From assembly GCA_947501325.1 (NCBI GenBank), contig CANMVC010000001.1:186001-250000 (forward strand): DNA of 64,000 nt. Reading direction: 5' to 3'. Source of the stretch: an uncultured Sphingomonadaceae bacterium (GTDB lineage Bacteria > Pseudomonadota > Alphaproteobacteria > Sphingomonadales > Sphingomonadaceae). The position numbers were made by a program, and so were the translations under genes. Shown piece by piece: positions 25,935 to 34,370 of the stretch (within the stretch, counting starts at the first letter, position 1; each line of letters begins with the position of its first letter). The notes below the pieces were generated by a model. That model saw nothing but the letters and a program-made list of their open reading frames with translations. It was not told where the DNA came from and ran no database searches.

Positions 25935-28034
25935 ATGAAATATCGTGCTTTCGCAGGCACATTGGTCGCTGCGTGCGCCCTTTTTGCCCCTGCATTTTTT
26001 TCCTCTGCACAGGCGGAAGAAGACCTCCTCACCTATATCATAGTCACCGGCCAGCGGGACTTGGAGACAACCGATACCATCGACCGTGAAAAGGAAATTA
26101 TTTCCTCACCCGATGCGGCATCCCTGGTTGCCCGGGCACCGGGTGCCGCCTTGATCGACAATGGCGGCCTTTCCGGTCAGGTCCAATATCGCGGGATGTT
26201 TGGTGATCGTATATTGGTCCGCGTTGATGGCCAGCGATTTTCTTCCGGCGGCCCCAATCTCATGGACCCGCCGCTTCACTATGCGCCGTTGCCACTGGTC
26301 GACAGAATTGAACTGGATCGCGGGGTCAGTCCGGTCCGTAAAGGGCCCGGTTTGGGCGGCGGTGTCAACGCGGTGCTGAAGCAAACACACTTCAGCGATA
26401 GCGGAGCCATGCAACCGACAATTGACCTGACCGCTGGTTATCGCAGCGGCAGCAACAGTTATTTGCTTGGCGGCATCGCCGGGCTTTCCAATGACCGTCT
26501 GAAATTCGGCGTTATCGCGTCCTTTGAGGAAGGTGATGACCAGCAATTTCCCGCCGGCACCATCGCTTCAACCAGCTTTGAACGGTTGACCTATGGCGCA
26601 ATGGCCGGACTGAAGGTCGGTAATGGCAATATCACCCTTTCCTATCGCAGACAGGAAACCAACCCGACTGGCAATCCCCCCTTCCCGATGGATATCCAGT
26701 ATTTTGACACTGATTTCCTGAGCATCGCTTATGAAGGGCAATTGGCTGATGAATTATATCTGGAAGTCGATGCTGGTCATGTTGCCGTTCGCCATTTGAT
26801 GGATAATTTTTCGCTGCGACCCGCCCCTGCGAGCCCGATGCAGTTACGTGCAACTTTCGCAGATTCCGACAGCAGCACCGCCGCGCTGGGATTGCGTATC
26901 GGCGAAAGGGACCGCCATGTCCGTATCGGCGCAGATGTCGAGACGGTCGACAAGGATGTGCGTATCACCAATCCGGCAAACTCAGATTTTTTCCTGACGT
27001 CTCTGACGAATATTTCAGGCTATAGGATAGGTGCTTTTGTCGAGGGTCGTACCCGCTTGGGACCGGTTGAAGCAGAGTTTGGCCTTCGTTTCGACCATCA
27101 CCAGATGGATGCCGGCAGCCCGCAATTGGGAAGCGCTGTGCCGATGGGGCCCCGTATTCTTGCAAATGCCTTTACCGCTGCAGATCGCGACTGGTCTGAC
27201 GGCACCTTTGACGCCGTTGCCCGGCTATGGGCTCCGCTCGGCGCATTTACCCCGCGCCTGACACTGGCGCGCAAAACCCGCGTCGCCAACACCATCGAAC
27301 GCTTTTCATGGCTACCTACGGGCGCAAGCGGTGGTCTGGCAGATGGCAATATTTATGTAGGCGATCTCAATCTCGACAATGAAAAAGCATGGATTGCAGA
27401 AATTGGATTCGATTATGAAAATACCGATTTTTACGCAAGACCGACGCTTTTCTATCGCCGCGTCAATGATTTCATTCAGGGCGTTCCTTTCGACGCGACA
27501 CCCGGGGTTGTGGACAGTCCTGTCGAGATGATTGCAGCTATGAACGGTGATGCAACGCCGCTGCGCTTTGCCAATGTCGATGCGGAACTTTACGGTCTGG
27601 ATATTGACTTTGGTTGGAATATTGCTGGCTCGCTCCATCTCGACGGGACCGCCAGCTATGTTCGAGGCAAACGCCGTGACATAGATGATAATCTGTATCG
27701 CATCGCACCACCCAATGCGCGCATGGCTCTGTCTTGGCAGCAAGAAACTTGGCGCGCAGGGATCGAACTGCATGCCTTTGCCGATCAGAATAAGGTTTCG
27801 GCCACCAACGGAGAAGAAACCACCAATGGCTATGTGCTTGCTGGCCTTTTCGGCCATATTGCGATTACTTCGAATCTGTCGCTTAATGCCAGCATCGAAA
27901 ATCTGTTGGATAATGACTATTCCCAGCATCTCGCAGGCTATAATCGTGTGAGTGGTTCCGATGTACCGTTAGGCGCCCGGATTCCCGGTGCGGGACGGTC
28001 TGCCTTTATCCGATTACGTTGGACGGGTTTATAG
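25935..28034 (+). CDS. TonB-dependent receptor, probable copper type
   Basis: 699 residues: signal peptide to about residue 30, a TonB-box-like YIIVTGQR, the plug (VQYRGMFGDRILVRVDGQRFSSGGPNLMDPPLHYAPLPLVDRIELDRG) and a C-terminal barrel ending in SAFIRLRWTGL. The GGPNxMDPPLHY block is typical of OprC/NosA-like copper receptors. Together with the upstream DUF2946 gene this suggests copper, but the ligand is inferred. ATG at 25935 has AGGA eight bases upstream; a longer frame into the DUF2946 gene is not used. Confidence 0.8.
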   Translation: MKYRAFAGTLVAACALFAPAFFSSAQAEEDLLTYIIVTGQRDLETTDTIDREKEIISSPDAASLVARAPGAALIDNGGLSGQVQYRGMFGDRILVRVDGQRFSSGGPNLMDPPLHYAPLPLVDRIELDRGVSPVRKGPGLGGGVNAVLKQTHFSDSGAMQPTIDLTAGYRSGSNSYLLGGIAGLSNDRLKFGVIASFEEGDDQQFPAGTIASTSFERLTYGAMAGLKVGNGNITLSYRRQETNPTGNPPFPMDIQYFDTDFLSIAYEGQLADELYLEVDAGHVAVRHLMDNFSLRPAPASPMQLRATFADSDSSTAALGLRIGERDRHVRIGADVETVDKDVRITNPANSDFFLTSLTNISGYRIGAFVEGRTRLGPVEAEFGLRFDHHQMDAGSPQLGSAVPMGPRILANAFTAADRDWSDGTFDAVARLWAPLGAFTPRLTLARKTRVANTIERFSWLPTGASGGLADGNIYVGDLNLDNEKAWIAEIGFDYENTDFYARPTLFYRRVNDFIQGVPFDATPGVVDSPVEMIAAMNGDATPLRFANVDAELYGLDIDFGWNIAGSLHLDGTASYVRGKRRDIDDNLYRIAPPNARMALSWQQETWRAGIELHAFADQNKVSATNGEETTNGYVLAGLFGHIAITSNLSLNASIENLLDNDYSQHLAGYNRVSGSDVPLGARIPGAGRSAFIRLRWTGL

Positions 28035-28059
28035 TTATCGCAACCGGGAAATGAATCAA

Positions 28060-28088
28060 TTGTGCTCCGTACCAAGTGCGGAGCACAA
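28060..28088. terminator. Hairpin between converging receptor and amidohydrolase genes
   Basis: TTGTGCTCCG and CGGAGCACAA form a perfect ten-pair stem with a nine-base loop. It lies 25 bases after the receptor stop and just before the amidohydrolase stop. T-runs are short, so strength is unclear. Confidence 0.65.
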
Positions 28089-28096
28089 ACTTTATA

Positions 28097-29839
28097 CTAT
28101 TCCGCTGCCTCCATCATTTCAACCATCTGTGGACCACGGATCAAACCACCGGGACGTTTGTCTGTCACGACGCCGCCCTTGAAGGTTATTTCGCCCGACT
28201 TGATCGTGTAATCATAGCCATCCGCTTTTTGCAGCAAACGCTTGCCGCCAGCTGGCAAGTCAAATGCCAGCCAAGGCTTGCCTAGCTTGATACGGTCCAT
28301 ATCGATCACATTCACGTCAGCGAGATAGCCGGGTTTCAGGATCCCGCGGTCGTTCAGGCCATAGAGGCGCGCAGTGTCGAGACATTGCCGCTTGATCGCA
28401 TTCTCGATGGTAATAGTTCCGCGTTGCCGGTTCTTCACCCAATGTTCGAGCATGAAGGTCGGGCTCGCGGCATCGCAGATCGTGCCACAATGGGCACCGC
28501 CATCGGAGAGACTGTTCACCGTATCATCGGCATGTTGCAACGGATGGAGAAAGTCGAGATTGCCGTCAATATAGTTGAGAATCGGCAGATAAATGAGGCC
28601 TTTGCCGTCATCAGACATCAACAGATCATAGGCATATTCTGCCGGGGTAACGCCAGCAGCGTTGGCGCGCGCATTGATGCTTTCCTCAACTGTCGGCTCA
28701 TAATTAAAACCATCATCCATTTGATAGTGCATCGCCCAGCCATCCGTGACAATGAACTGCACCGGTGCCATATCGACATTTTCTGCCGGCAGACTGGCCT
28801 CACCAATCAGCTTCGCCCTGAATTCAGTATTGCTGAGACGGGCATATTTTTCTTCCCACGGAAGGTCGGCGATCGTTTCCCAACTTGGCTTACGGACAAA
28901 CGGATGGACCGTTCCCTGCCACGCCATGACGATGCCGTTACCGCGCAAGGCAATCTGCGCGACAATGTTCGCGCCGTTGTCATTCTCGGCGCGCATATTG
29001 GCAATTTGCTCTTCGAGCGGCTGGTCTTTGGCAATGGATTGCAGTGCCGCGAACGTCACCGGCAAACCAGTCTCACGACTCAGATCGCCCATCCAGCCAA
29101 ATTCATCCCACTCGCGGTTGAGATCGCTCGCCATCTCGAAAACGCCATAGCCCACGCGGCCCATGGCGCGGCCGATGCCGATTAATTCTTCTTTGGTGGC
29201 GGTGGTCCCCGGAACCAATTCTCCGTCGACCGACCGATGGAGCACCGTGCGTGATGTGGAAAAGCCCAACGCACCGGCTTTCAAGCCATCTTCAACGATC
29301 TTCGACATTTGCTCGATATCATCGTCAGTGGGAACCGCGCCCGGCTTCTCCCGATCGCCCAATACATAGGCACGGATTGCGCCATGCGGCACATGGGTAG
29401 CCACATCAATCGTACGCGGCAGCTCTTCCAGCGCATCCATATATTCGGGGAATGTTTCCCAGTTCCATTTCATTCCCTCGGCCAGCGCCGTGCCGGGAAT
29501 ATCCTCTACGCCTTCCATCAAGCCGATCAGCCATTCATGCTTGTCCGGTTTGGCGGGCGCAAATCCGACACCGCAATTGCCCATGACGACGGTCGTGACA
29601 CCATGCCAACTGGATGGGGCCATTTCATCATCCCATGTCGCTTGTCCGTCATAGTGCGTGTGCACATCCACAAAGCCGGGGGAAACAATCTTGCCGGTAG
29701 CGTCAATTTCTTCTCGGCCTTGTGCCGTCACTGTACCAACCAAGGAAACGCGATCACCATCAATGGCGACGTCCGCCGTAAAGGGCGCACCGCCTGTGCC
29801 ATCAACCACCGTTCCGCCGCGAATTACCAGATCATGCAT
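28097..29839 (-). CDS. Amidohydrolase family protein (N-acyl-D-amino-acid deacylase-like)
   Basis: 580 residues. The N-terminus is the usual LVIRGGTVVDGTGGAPF, with metal-site motif DVHTHYDGQ and later GNCGVG, SLSDGGAHC (Asp-bearing strand) and YLADVNVID. It belongs to the N-acyl-D-amino acid deacylase/D-aminoacylase group of the amidohydrolases. Substrate is not certain. The ATG at 29839 has AGGAGA upstream. It diverges from an epoxide-hydrolase-like gene. Confidence 0.83.
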   Translation of the reverse strand: MHDLVIRGGTVVDGTGGAPFTADVAIDGDRVSLVGTVTAQGREEIDATGKIVSPGFVDVHTHYDGQATWDDEMAPSSWHGVTTVVMGNCGVGFAPAKPDKHEWLIGLMEGVEDIPGTALAEGMKWNWETFPEYMDALEELPRTIDVATHVPHGAIRAYVLGDREKPGAVPTDDDIEQMSKIVEDGLKAGALGFSTSRTVLHRSVDGELVPGTTATKEELIGIGRAMGRVGYGVFEMASDLNREWDEFGWMGDLSRETGLPVTFAALQSIAKDQPLEEQIANMRAENDNGANIVAQIALRGNGIVMAWQGTVHPFVRKPSWETIADLPWEEKYARLSNTEFRAKLIGEASLPAENVDMAPVQFIVTDGWAMHYQMDDGFNYEPTVEESINARANAAGVTPAEYAYDLLMSDDGKGLIYLPILNYIDGNLDFLHPLQHADDTVNSLSDGGAHCGTICDAASPTFMLEHWVKNRQRGTITIENAIKRQCLDTARLYGLNDRGILKPGYLADVNVIDMDRIKLGKPWLAFDLPAGGKRLLQKADGYDYTIKSGEITFKGGVVTDKRPGGLIRGPQMVEMMEAAE

Positions 29840-29919
29840 CGAGTCTCTCCTGATTATTTTTCTGAGCAATAACAGATTTAACTGGATGATTAAAGCTGTC
29901 TCCTGCTATCTGTTTGGCC

Positions 29920-30810
29920 ATGGTAAGAACAGCATCTTGGAACCCCGATCCGGCCAGTGGTATTGCAATCAATTGGGTCGAAGCCAACGGCCAGACATTT
30001 GAAGTGGCACAAGCCGGTGAAGGCAATAAGCTGGCCCTGTGTCTCCACGGCTTTCCGGAACTGCACTATTCGTGGCGCTTTCAAATTCCATTGCTGGTCG
30101 AGCAAGGCTATCGCGTCTGGGCACCGAACATGCGTGGCTATGGCGGATCTAGCAAACCAACCAGCGTGCGCAATTATGCGCTTGATCATCTCTGCGCTGA
30201 TGTTGCGGCCCTTATTGACGCCAGCGGCGCGGAAGAAGTCACGCTAATCGCGCATGATTGGGGCGCGATAGTCGCTTGGGCTTTTGCGATCCAGAAAATC
30301 CGCCCATTGAAACGGCTCGTGATCATGAATGTGCCCCACCCTATGGTTGGCCGGCGCGAGATACGCCATTGGCGGCAGCTCAAGCGCAGCTGGTATATCT
30401 TCTTTTTCCAGATTCCCTGGCTACCGGAATTTCTTATCTCGCGCGGCAATGGTAAAGCGATAAAGGCCGCCTTCTCCAATATGGCCTGTGACCAGAGCAA
30501 TTTTCCTGATAAGGATTTGGAGATTTTCGCCCAGGCGGCGATGCGTTCCGGCTCGTTGACCGCCATGCTGAACTATTATCGCGCGTTGCTGCGGTATCAA
30601 GATGCGGTTGATTTGGAGGACAAGGTCATCAAGCTCCCCACCCTGCTGATATGGGGTGAGGAAGACAGTGCGCTCAATATCAAATGTACAGAAGGCACGG
30701 AGCAATGGGTTCCCAATCTGGAACTCCATCGTCTGCCAGGCGTCTCCCATTGGGTGCAACAGGAAGCGCCGCAGAAAGTGAACGCGATTTTGCGGGAATG
30801 GCTGGCTTAG
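29920..30810 (+). CDS. Alpha/beta hydrolase, epoxide-hydrolase-like
   Basis: 296 residues. HGFPE oxyanion motif and YSWRFQIP lie near the N-terminus; the nucleophile motif AHDWGAIVAW carries the catalytic Asp, as in epoxide hydrolases and haloalkane dehalogenases; a final SHWVQQEAP gives the catalytic His. The lid carries YYRALLRY with lid tyrosines, favouring epoxide hydrolase. No Shine-Dalgarno sequence is visible at ATG 29920; TTG at 29914 is the alternative start. Confidence 0.82.
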   Translation: MVRTASWNPDPASGIAINWVEANGQTFEVAQAGEGNKLALCLHGFPELHYSWRFQIPLLVEQGYRVWAPNMRGYGGSSKPTSVRNYALDHLCADVAALIDASGAEEVTLIAHDWGAIVAWAFAIQKIRPLKRLVIMNVPHPMVGRREIRHWRQLKRSWYIFFFQIPWLPEFLISRGNGKAIKAAFSNMACDQSNFPDKDLEIFAQAAMRSGSLTAMLNYYRALLRYQDAVDLEDKVIKLPTLLIWGEEDSALNIKCTEGTEQWVPNLELHRLPGVSHWVQQEAPQKVNAILREWLA

Positions 30811-30820
30811 CTTTCGCGAA

Positions 30821-32128
30821 CTAGCTTTCTCTGGCCGCAATCATATCGGCAATATCAGTAAATTTCTCGCGCGGTGCTCCTTCTCGGGCATTGGCAACCT
30901 CGGCTTCCTCAATCTTTTTCCAGTCCCGAAATGTTACCGCTTCAACACCCCGGCGTTCAAACAAACGGTCTAGCCCCTTGCGGCCCTCTTTGTTGTTCCC
31001 GGACCCGATATCTTCTGCGACCGCTTCGATGATCGCAAAGCCATCCGGCTTGTTCGTTCCAATGGTTCCGCTCGGCCCACGCCTTGCCCAACCGACGCAA
31101 TAAAGCCCCGGCAAAATCCGGCCATCGACATTGGCAAAGCGGCCGCGGCCATGTTCGTAAGGCACGCCTTCAATCGGCGGCGTTCGATAACCAATACAGC
31201 TGATCACCATGGAGCAATCGAGCTCATAGCGTTCGCCAGTTCCTTTGGAACGCAGGTCTGCATCCAGTTCGGTTTTTTCGATGATCAGCTTTTCAACTTT
31301 TCCATCGCCTTCAATCGCGACCGGCATGGCAAAAAAATCGAAATCAATCTTCACCGGTTTGTCGCGCAATTCGCCTGCGCGCGTGAAAAAGCTTCGCAAA
31401 TGGGTCACGGATTTGCGCATGCCGGGCTCCAACATCGCATCGGCGCCTTCATCCGGAAAATCCAGAGTGTCTATAACCGGCCGAGCCCGCTCCAAATGAC
31501 CCAGCTCTCCCAATTCCTTGGGTGTCATAGCAATTTGATGCGGCCCGCGCCGCCCGAGCAGCGTGATTTTTTCGATTTTACTTTGCTTCAACTGATCAAG
31601 CGCATGCGCGACAATATCGCTGCTGGCAAACTCCGCTTCTGTCTTTGCCAATATGCGCGCCACATCCAGTGCAACATTGCCATTGCCGATCACCGCCACG
31701 CTTTTGCCGTCCAATGGTGGATCCAAATCTCTGAAATCAGGATGTCCATTATACCAACCGACAAAGGCCGCGCTGCCGATCACACCGGGCAGATCACTAC
31801 CCTCAATGTCCAAAGCGCGGTCATTGGGAGCGCCCGTCGCCAATATCACCGCATCGTAAAAGCTTTGCAGCTCCTCAATGCTGACATCCTCTCCGACAGT
31901 CACGTTCCCGGCAAAATGTACATTGTCGCCCAATGCCGTTTTCTCGTATCGGCGCGACACCGCTTTGATCGATTGATGGTCAGGGGCAACGCCAGTGCGG
32001 ATCAAGCCAAAAGGAACAGGCAGCCGGTCGATAATGTCGACAGTCACATCATCGCCATATTTCTTTTGCGCCGCCTCGGCCGAATAATAGCCAGCTGGTC
32101 CCGACCCGATGATCGCGATATGCCGCAT
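30821..32128 (-). CDS. Ferredoxin-NADP+ reductase, FprA/adrenodoxin-reductase type
   Basis: 435 residues. The FAD motif HIAIIGSGPAGYYSAEAA is at the N-terminus, and the signature PVPFGLIRTGVAPDHQSIK and NADP-binding VIGNGNVALDVARIL follow; GWARRGPSGTIGTNK marks the C-terminal FAD segment. It transfers electrons between NADPH and ferredoxins. GGAGGA lies six bases before ATG 32128. It converges on the epoxide-hydrolase-like gene with a ten-base gap. Confidence 0.9.
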   Translation of the reverse strand: MRHIAIIGSGPAGYYSAEAAQKKYGDDVTVDIIDRLPVPFGLIRTGVAPDHQSIKAVSRRYEKTALGDNVHFAGNVTVGEDVSIEELQSFYDAVILATGAPNDRALDIEGSDLPGVIGSAAFVGWYNGHPDFRDLDPPLDGKSVAVIGNGNVALDVARILAKTEAEFASSDIVAHALDQLKQSKIEKITLLGRRGPHQIAMTPKELGELGHLERARPVIDTLDFPDEGADAMLEPGMRKSVTHLRSFFTRAGELRDKPVKIDFDFFAMPVAIEGDGKVEKLIIEKTELDADLRSKGTGERYELDCSMVISCIGYRTPPIEGVPYEHGRGRFANVDGRILPGLYCVGWARRGPSGTIGTNKPDGFAIIEAVAEDIGSGNNKEGRKGLDRLFERRGVEAVTFRDWKKIEEAEVANAREGAPREKFTDIADMIAARES

Positions 32129-32429
32129 GCCCACTCCTCCCAGACTCCAAGGTCATTTTGCTTAAATGCATGCTAACGACATAATTATAAAAGAAAAGAG
32201 CTACAGGCTATTCCTATCGATTTGATAAGCAGACCCACACGCATCTATATGTCTAAAACGTGCTATAGATCACATTCGAACGGGGCTAATACGCTATCAT
32301 AAAAATCCAAAGCATTGGTACATCGCTTATGATTCCACTTCGTGAAATCGAAATTTTGTGCAACGGTAACAATAGCTTATAGATTCAGTTGGTTTCGTCA
32401 AAAGGGTATTTTACATCGGAGGGAATAAA
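32129..32429. other. AT-rich intergenic region
   Basis: 301 bases between divergent genes. It is clearly richer in A and T than its neighbours. I see a GGAGG ribosome site at the right end but no clear palindrome, small RNA or small gene. It must hold both promoters. Confidence 0.6.
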
Positions 32430-33197
32430 ATGTTGAAAAGAATTATCACGGCCATCGCTGTCTCATCCATAGCCTTGTCAGGTGGCACGGCATGGGCCGC
32501 AGGCAAATCGAAAGGCCAGAAAGCCCAGGAGCGCGGCGTTGCAGAGATACCTGTTTGCTATAAAAAACTTGGCACCATCGCGATTGTTGAACCGGAACAA
32601 CGCTGGTGGGTGAGCTATAAGCTGGGTTCCCCCGAAGCCCTTATCAAAACCTTTGTCGCGCGCTCGGGCTGTTTCGGACTGGTAGACCGCGGCCGCGGGC
32701 TGGCAAGCAGAGCCGTCGAACGGGCACTTGCCGATTCCGGTGAATTGCAGCGTGGTTCCAATATCGGCAAACGGCAAGTCAAAGCCGCTGATTATGTTAT
32801 CGTGCCTGACATTATTTCTGCCAATGCCAATTCTGGCGGCGGCGGTGTCGGTGGCGCTCTTTTGGGCGGGCTGGGACGCCGTGCGTTTGGCGGTGTATTT
32901 GGTGGCGTCAAAATCAACAAGAAAGAAGCCAATGTTACGCTTTCACTGGTCAACGTCCGTACCACCGAAATGGAGCGCATTACCGAAGGCTATTCGCGGA
33001 AATCTGATCTGAAATTCGGCGGTGGCGGCGGCGGTTTCTTCGGCGGCGCCCTCGCTGGAGCGGCTGGCGGCGGTTATACCGATACGCAAATTGGTCGGGT
33101 CATGGCCCTCGCCTATCTCGACGCTTATACAAAAATGGTATCGCAACTAGGCGGCCTTCCCGAGGACGCCAGCGCTGCGGCGCCAGAAGCCGAATAG
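32430..33197 (+). CDS. CsgG/HfaB-like exported protein
   Basis: 255 residues: signal peptide to about residue 24 (ALSGGTAWAA), then KLGTIAIVEP, LIKTFVARSGCFGLVDRGR, ADYVIVPDIIS and NVTLSLVNVRTTEME, in the order of the CsgG family. Two Gly-rich low-complexity stretches interrupt it: GGGGVGGALLGGLGRRAFGG in the middle and GGGGGGFFGGALAGAAGGG near the C-terminus. No lipobox Cys follows the signal, unlike CsgG itself. CsgG is a curli secretion pore; no curli genes are here, so the role is open. Confidence 0.65.
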   Translation: MLKRIITAIAVSSIALSGGTAWAAGKSKGQKAQERGVAEIPVCYKKLGTIAIVEPEQRWWVSYKLGSPEALIKTFVARSGCFGLVDRGRGLASRAVERALADSGELQRGSNIGKRQVKAADYVIVPDIISANANSGGGGVGGALLGGLGRRAFGGVFGGVKINKKEANVTLSLVNVRTTEMERITEGYSRKSDLKFGGGGGGFFGGALAGAAGGGYTDTQIGRVMALAYLDAYTKMVSQLGGLPEDASAAAPEAE

Positions 33198-33224
33198 CGA
33201 CCATGTGACCATTTGAGGAAAATC

Positions 33225-33262
33225 ATCCCCGGCACGGTTTCGCGCTTTGCCGGGGATTTTTG
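33225..33262 (+). terminator. Rho-independent terminator
   Basis: ATCCCCGGCA and TGCCGGGGAT form a perfect ten-pair stem with a 13-base loop, followed by TTTTTG, 27 bases after the CsgG-like gene. Confidence 0.85.
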
Positions 33263-33277
33263 TAAGGAGATGAGATA

Positions 33278-34306
33278 ATGAATAGATTTGCAATCGCTTT
33301 GATATCCGCAACTTTATTTGCTTCTTGCACCGCCTCTGCGGAACAATCTTCACCCTATAAGCAGCACCCGTCCGGGACGTTGCTTGTGGGTAACAAGGGC
33401 GAGGACACGCTGAGCTTTATCGACCTGCAAACGGGCCGCGAGGTGGCCCGCCGCGATACCGGCAAAAATCCTCATGAAGTCGCCATTTCTCCGGACGGCC
33501 GCTTGGCCGCGATTGTCTCCTATGGCGCCGAGCATATAGATATTTTCGACATCGCAACGCGCGAGAAAATCGAAACTATCGCGCTCACGCCCAACAAAAG
33601 TCCCCATGGCATTGTCTGGCTTGATGACGGCCGGATCATCGCCTCGACAGAAGGCAGCGACAGCATCGCCATTGTCTCGCCTCCAGCGGGCGAGAGTCAA
33701 ACACGCACCGTCAGCCAAATTTCAACCGGTCAAAAAGGCAGCCATATGGTGGTGGTCACCCCCGACAGAAGCCGTGCCTTTGTCAGCAATATGCAGTCCG
33801 GTACGGTAAGCGTTCTCGATCTGGAAAAAAACAGCAAGATCGCTGATCTGCCAGCCGGTACCGAGCCTGAAGGTATCGCCATCACGCCGGATGGCAAAAC
33901 CGTTTGGGTCGCAGATCGCCGCGGCGATAGCCTGCATATATTCGATACCCAGACACTTGAGGAACTGGCGGTGCTTGAAACCGGCAAATTCCCCATCCGG
34001 GTGGCGATCAGTCCTGATGGAAAAACCGCCGTCACATCGAACTATGCGGACGGAGCGCTTGGGCTATACGATGTCACAACCCGAAAACCCAAAGGCGAGA
34101 TAAAGATTAGCGGGACGCCGCAAGCAGGACAGGTCACCATCCTCTTTTCGCCCGATGGCACAAGGCTCTATGCCGCCGAAACTGGACTGAACCGGATTGC
34201 CGAAGTCGACATGGTCGAACGCAAGTTAATCGGCCGCCTTGCCGGGGGAACCAATGGCGATGGACTGGGTATCGCTGAAACAGTTGGAGTACGCCAAACC
34301 GATTAG
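33278..34306 (+). CDS. YVTN/YncE-type beta-propeller protein, exported
   Basis: 342 residues: signal peptide to about 21 (possible lipobox FASC at Cys16), then seven repeats of the pattern [VIA]-S-P-D-G-[RK], e.g. VAISPDGRLAAIVSY, IAITPDGKTVWVADR, VAISPDGKTAVTSNY, LFSPDGTRLYAAET. These form a beta-propeller of the cytochrome d1/YncE kind, in the periplasm. No heme or catalytic residues seen. AAGGAG precedes the ATG. Confidence 0.8.
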   Translation: MNRFAIALISATLFASCTASAEQSSPYKQHPSGTLLVGNKGEDTLSFIDLQTGREVARRDTGKNPHEVAISPDGRLAAIVSYGAEHIDIFDIATREKIETIALTPNKSPHGIVWLDDGRIIASTEGSDSIAIVSPPAGESQTRTVSQISTGQKGSHMVVVTPDRSRAFVSNMQSGTVSVLDLEKNSKIADLPAGTEPEGIAITPDGKTVWVADRRGDSLHIFDTQTLEELAVLETGKFPIRVAISPDGKTAVTSNYADGALGLYDVTTRKPKGEIKISGTPQAGQVTILFSPDGTRLYAAETGLNRIAEVDMVERKLIGRLAGGTNGDGLGIAETVGVRQTD

Positions 34307-34370
34307 GGTAAAAGCCCGTTGTATTTTTTGATGGAATTATTTTTCTAGGGTCGCACTTAGGAAGATAGAC

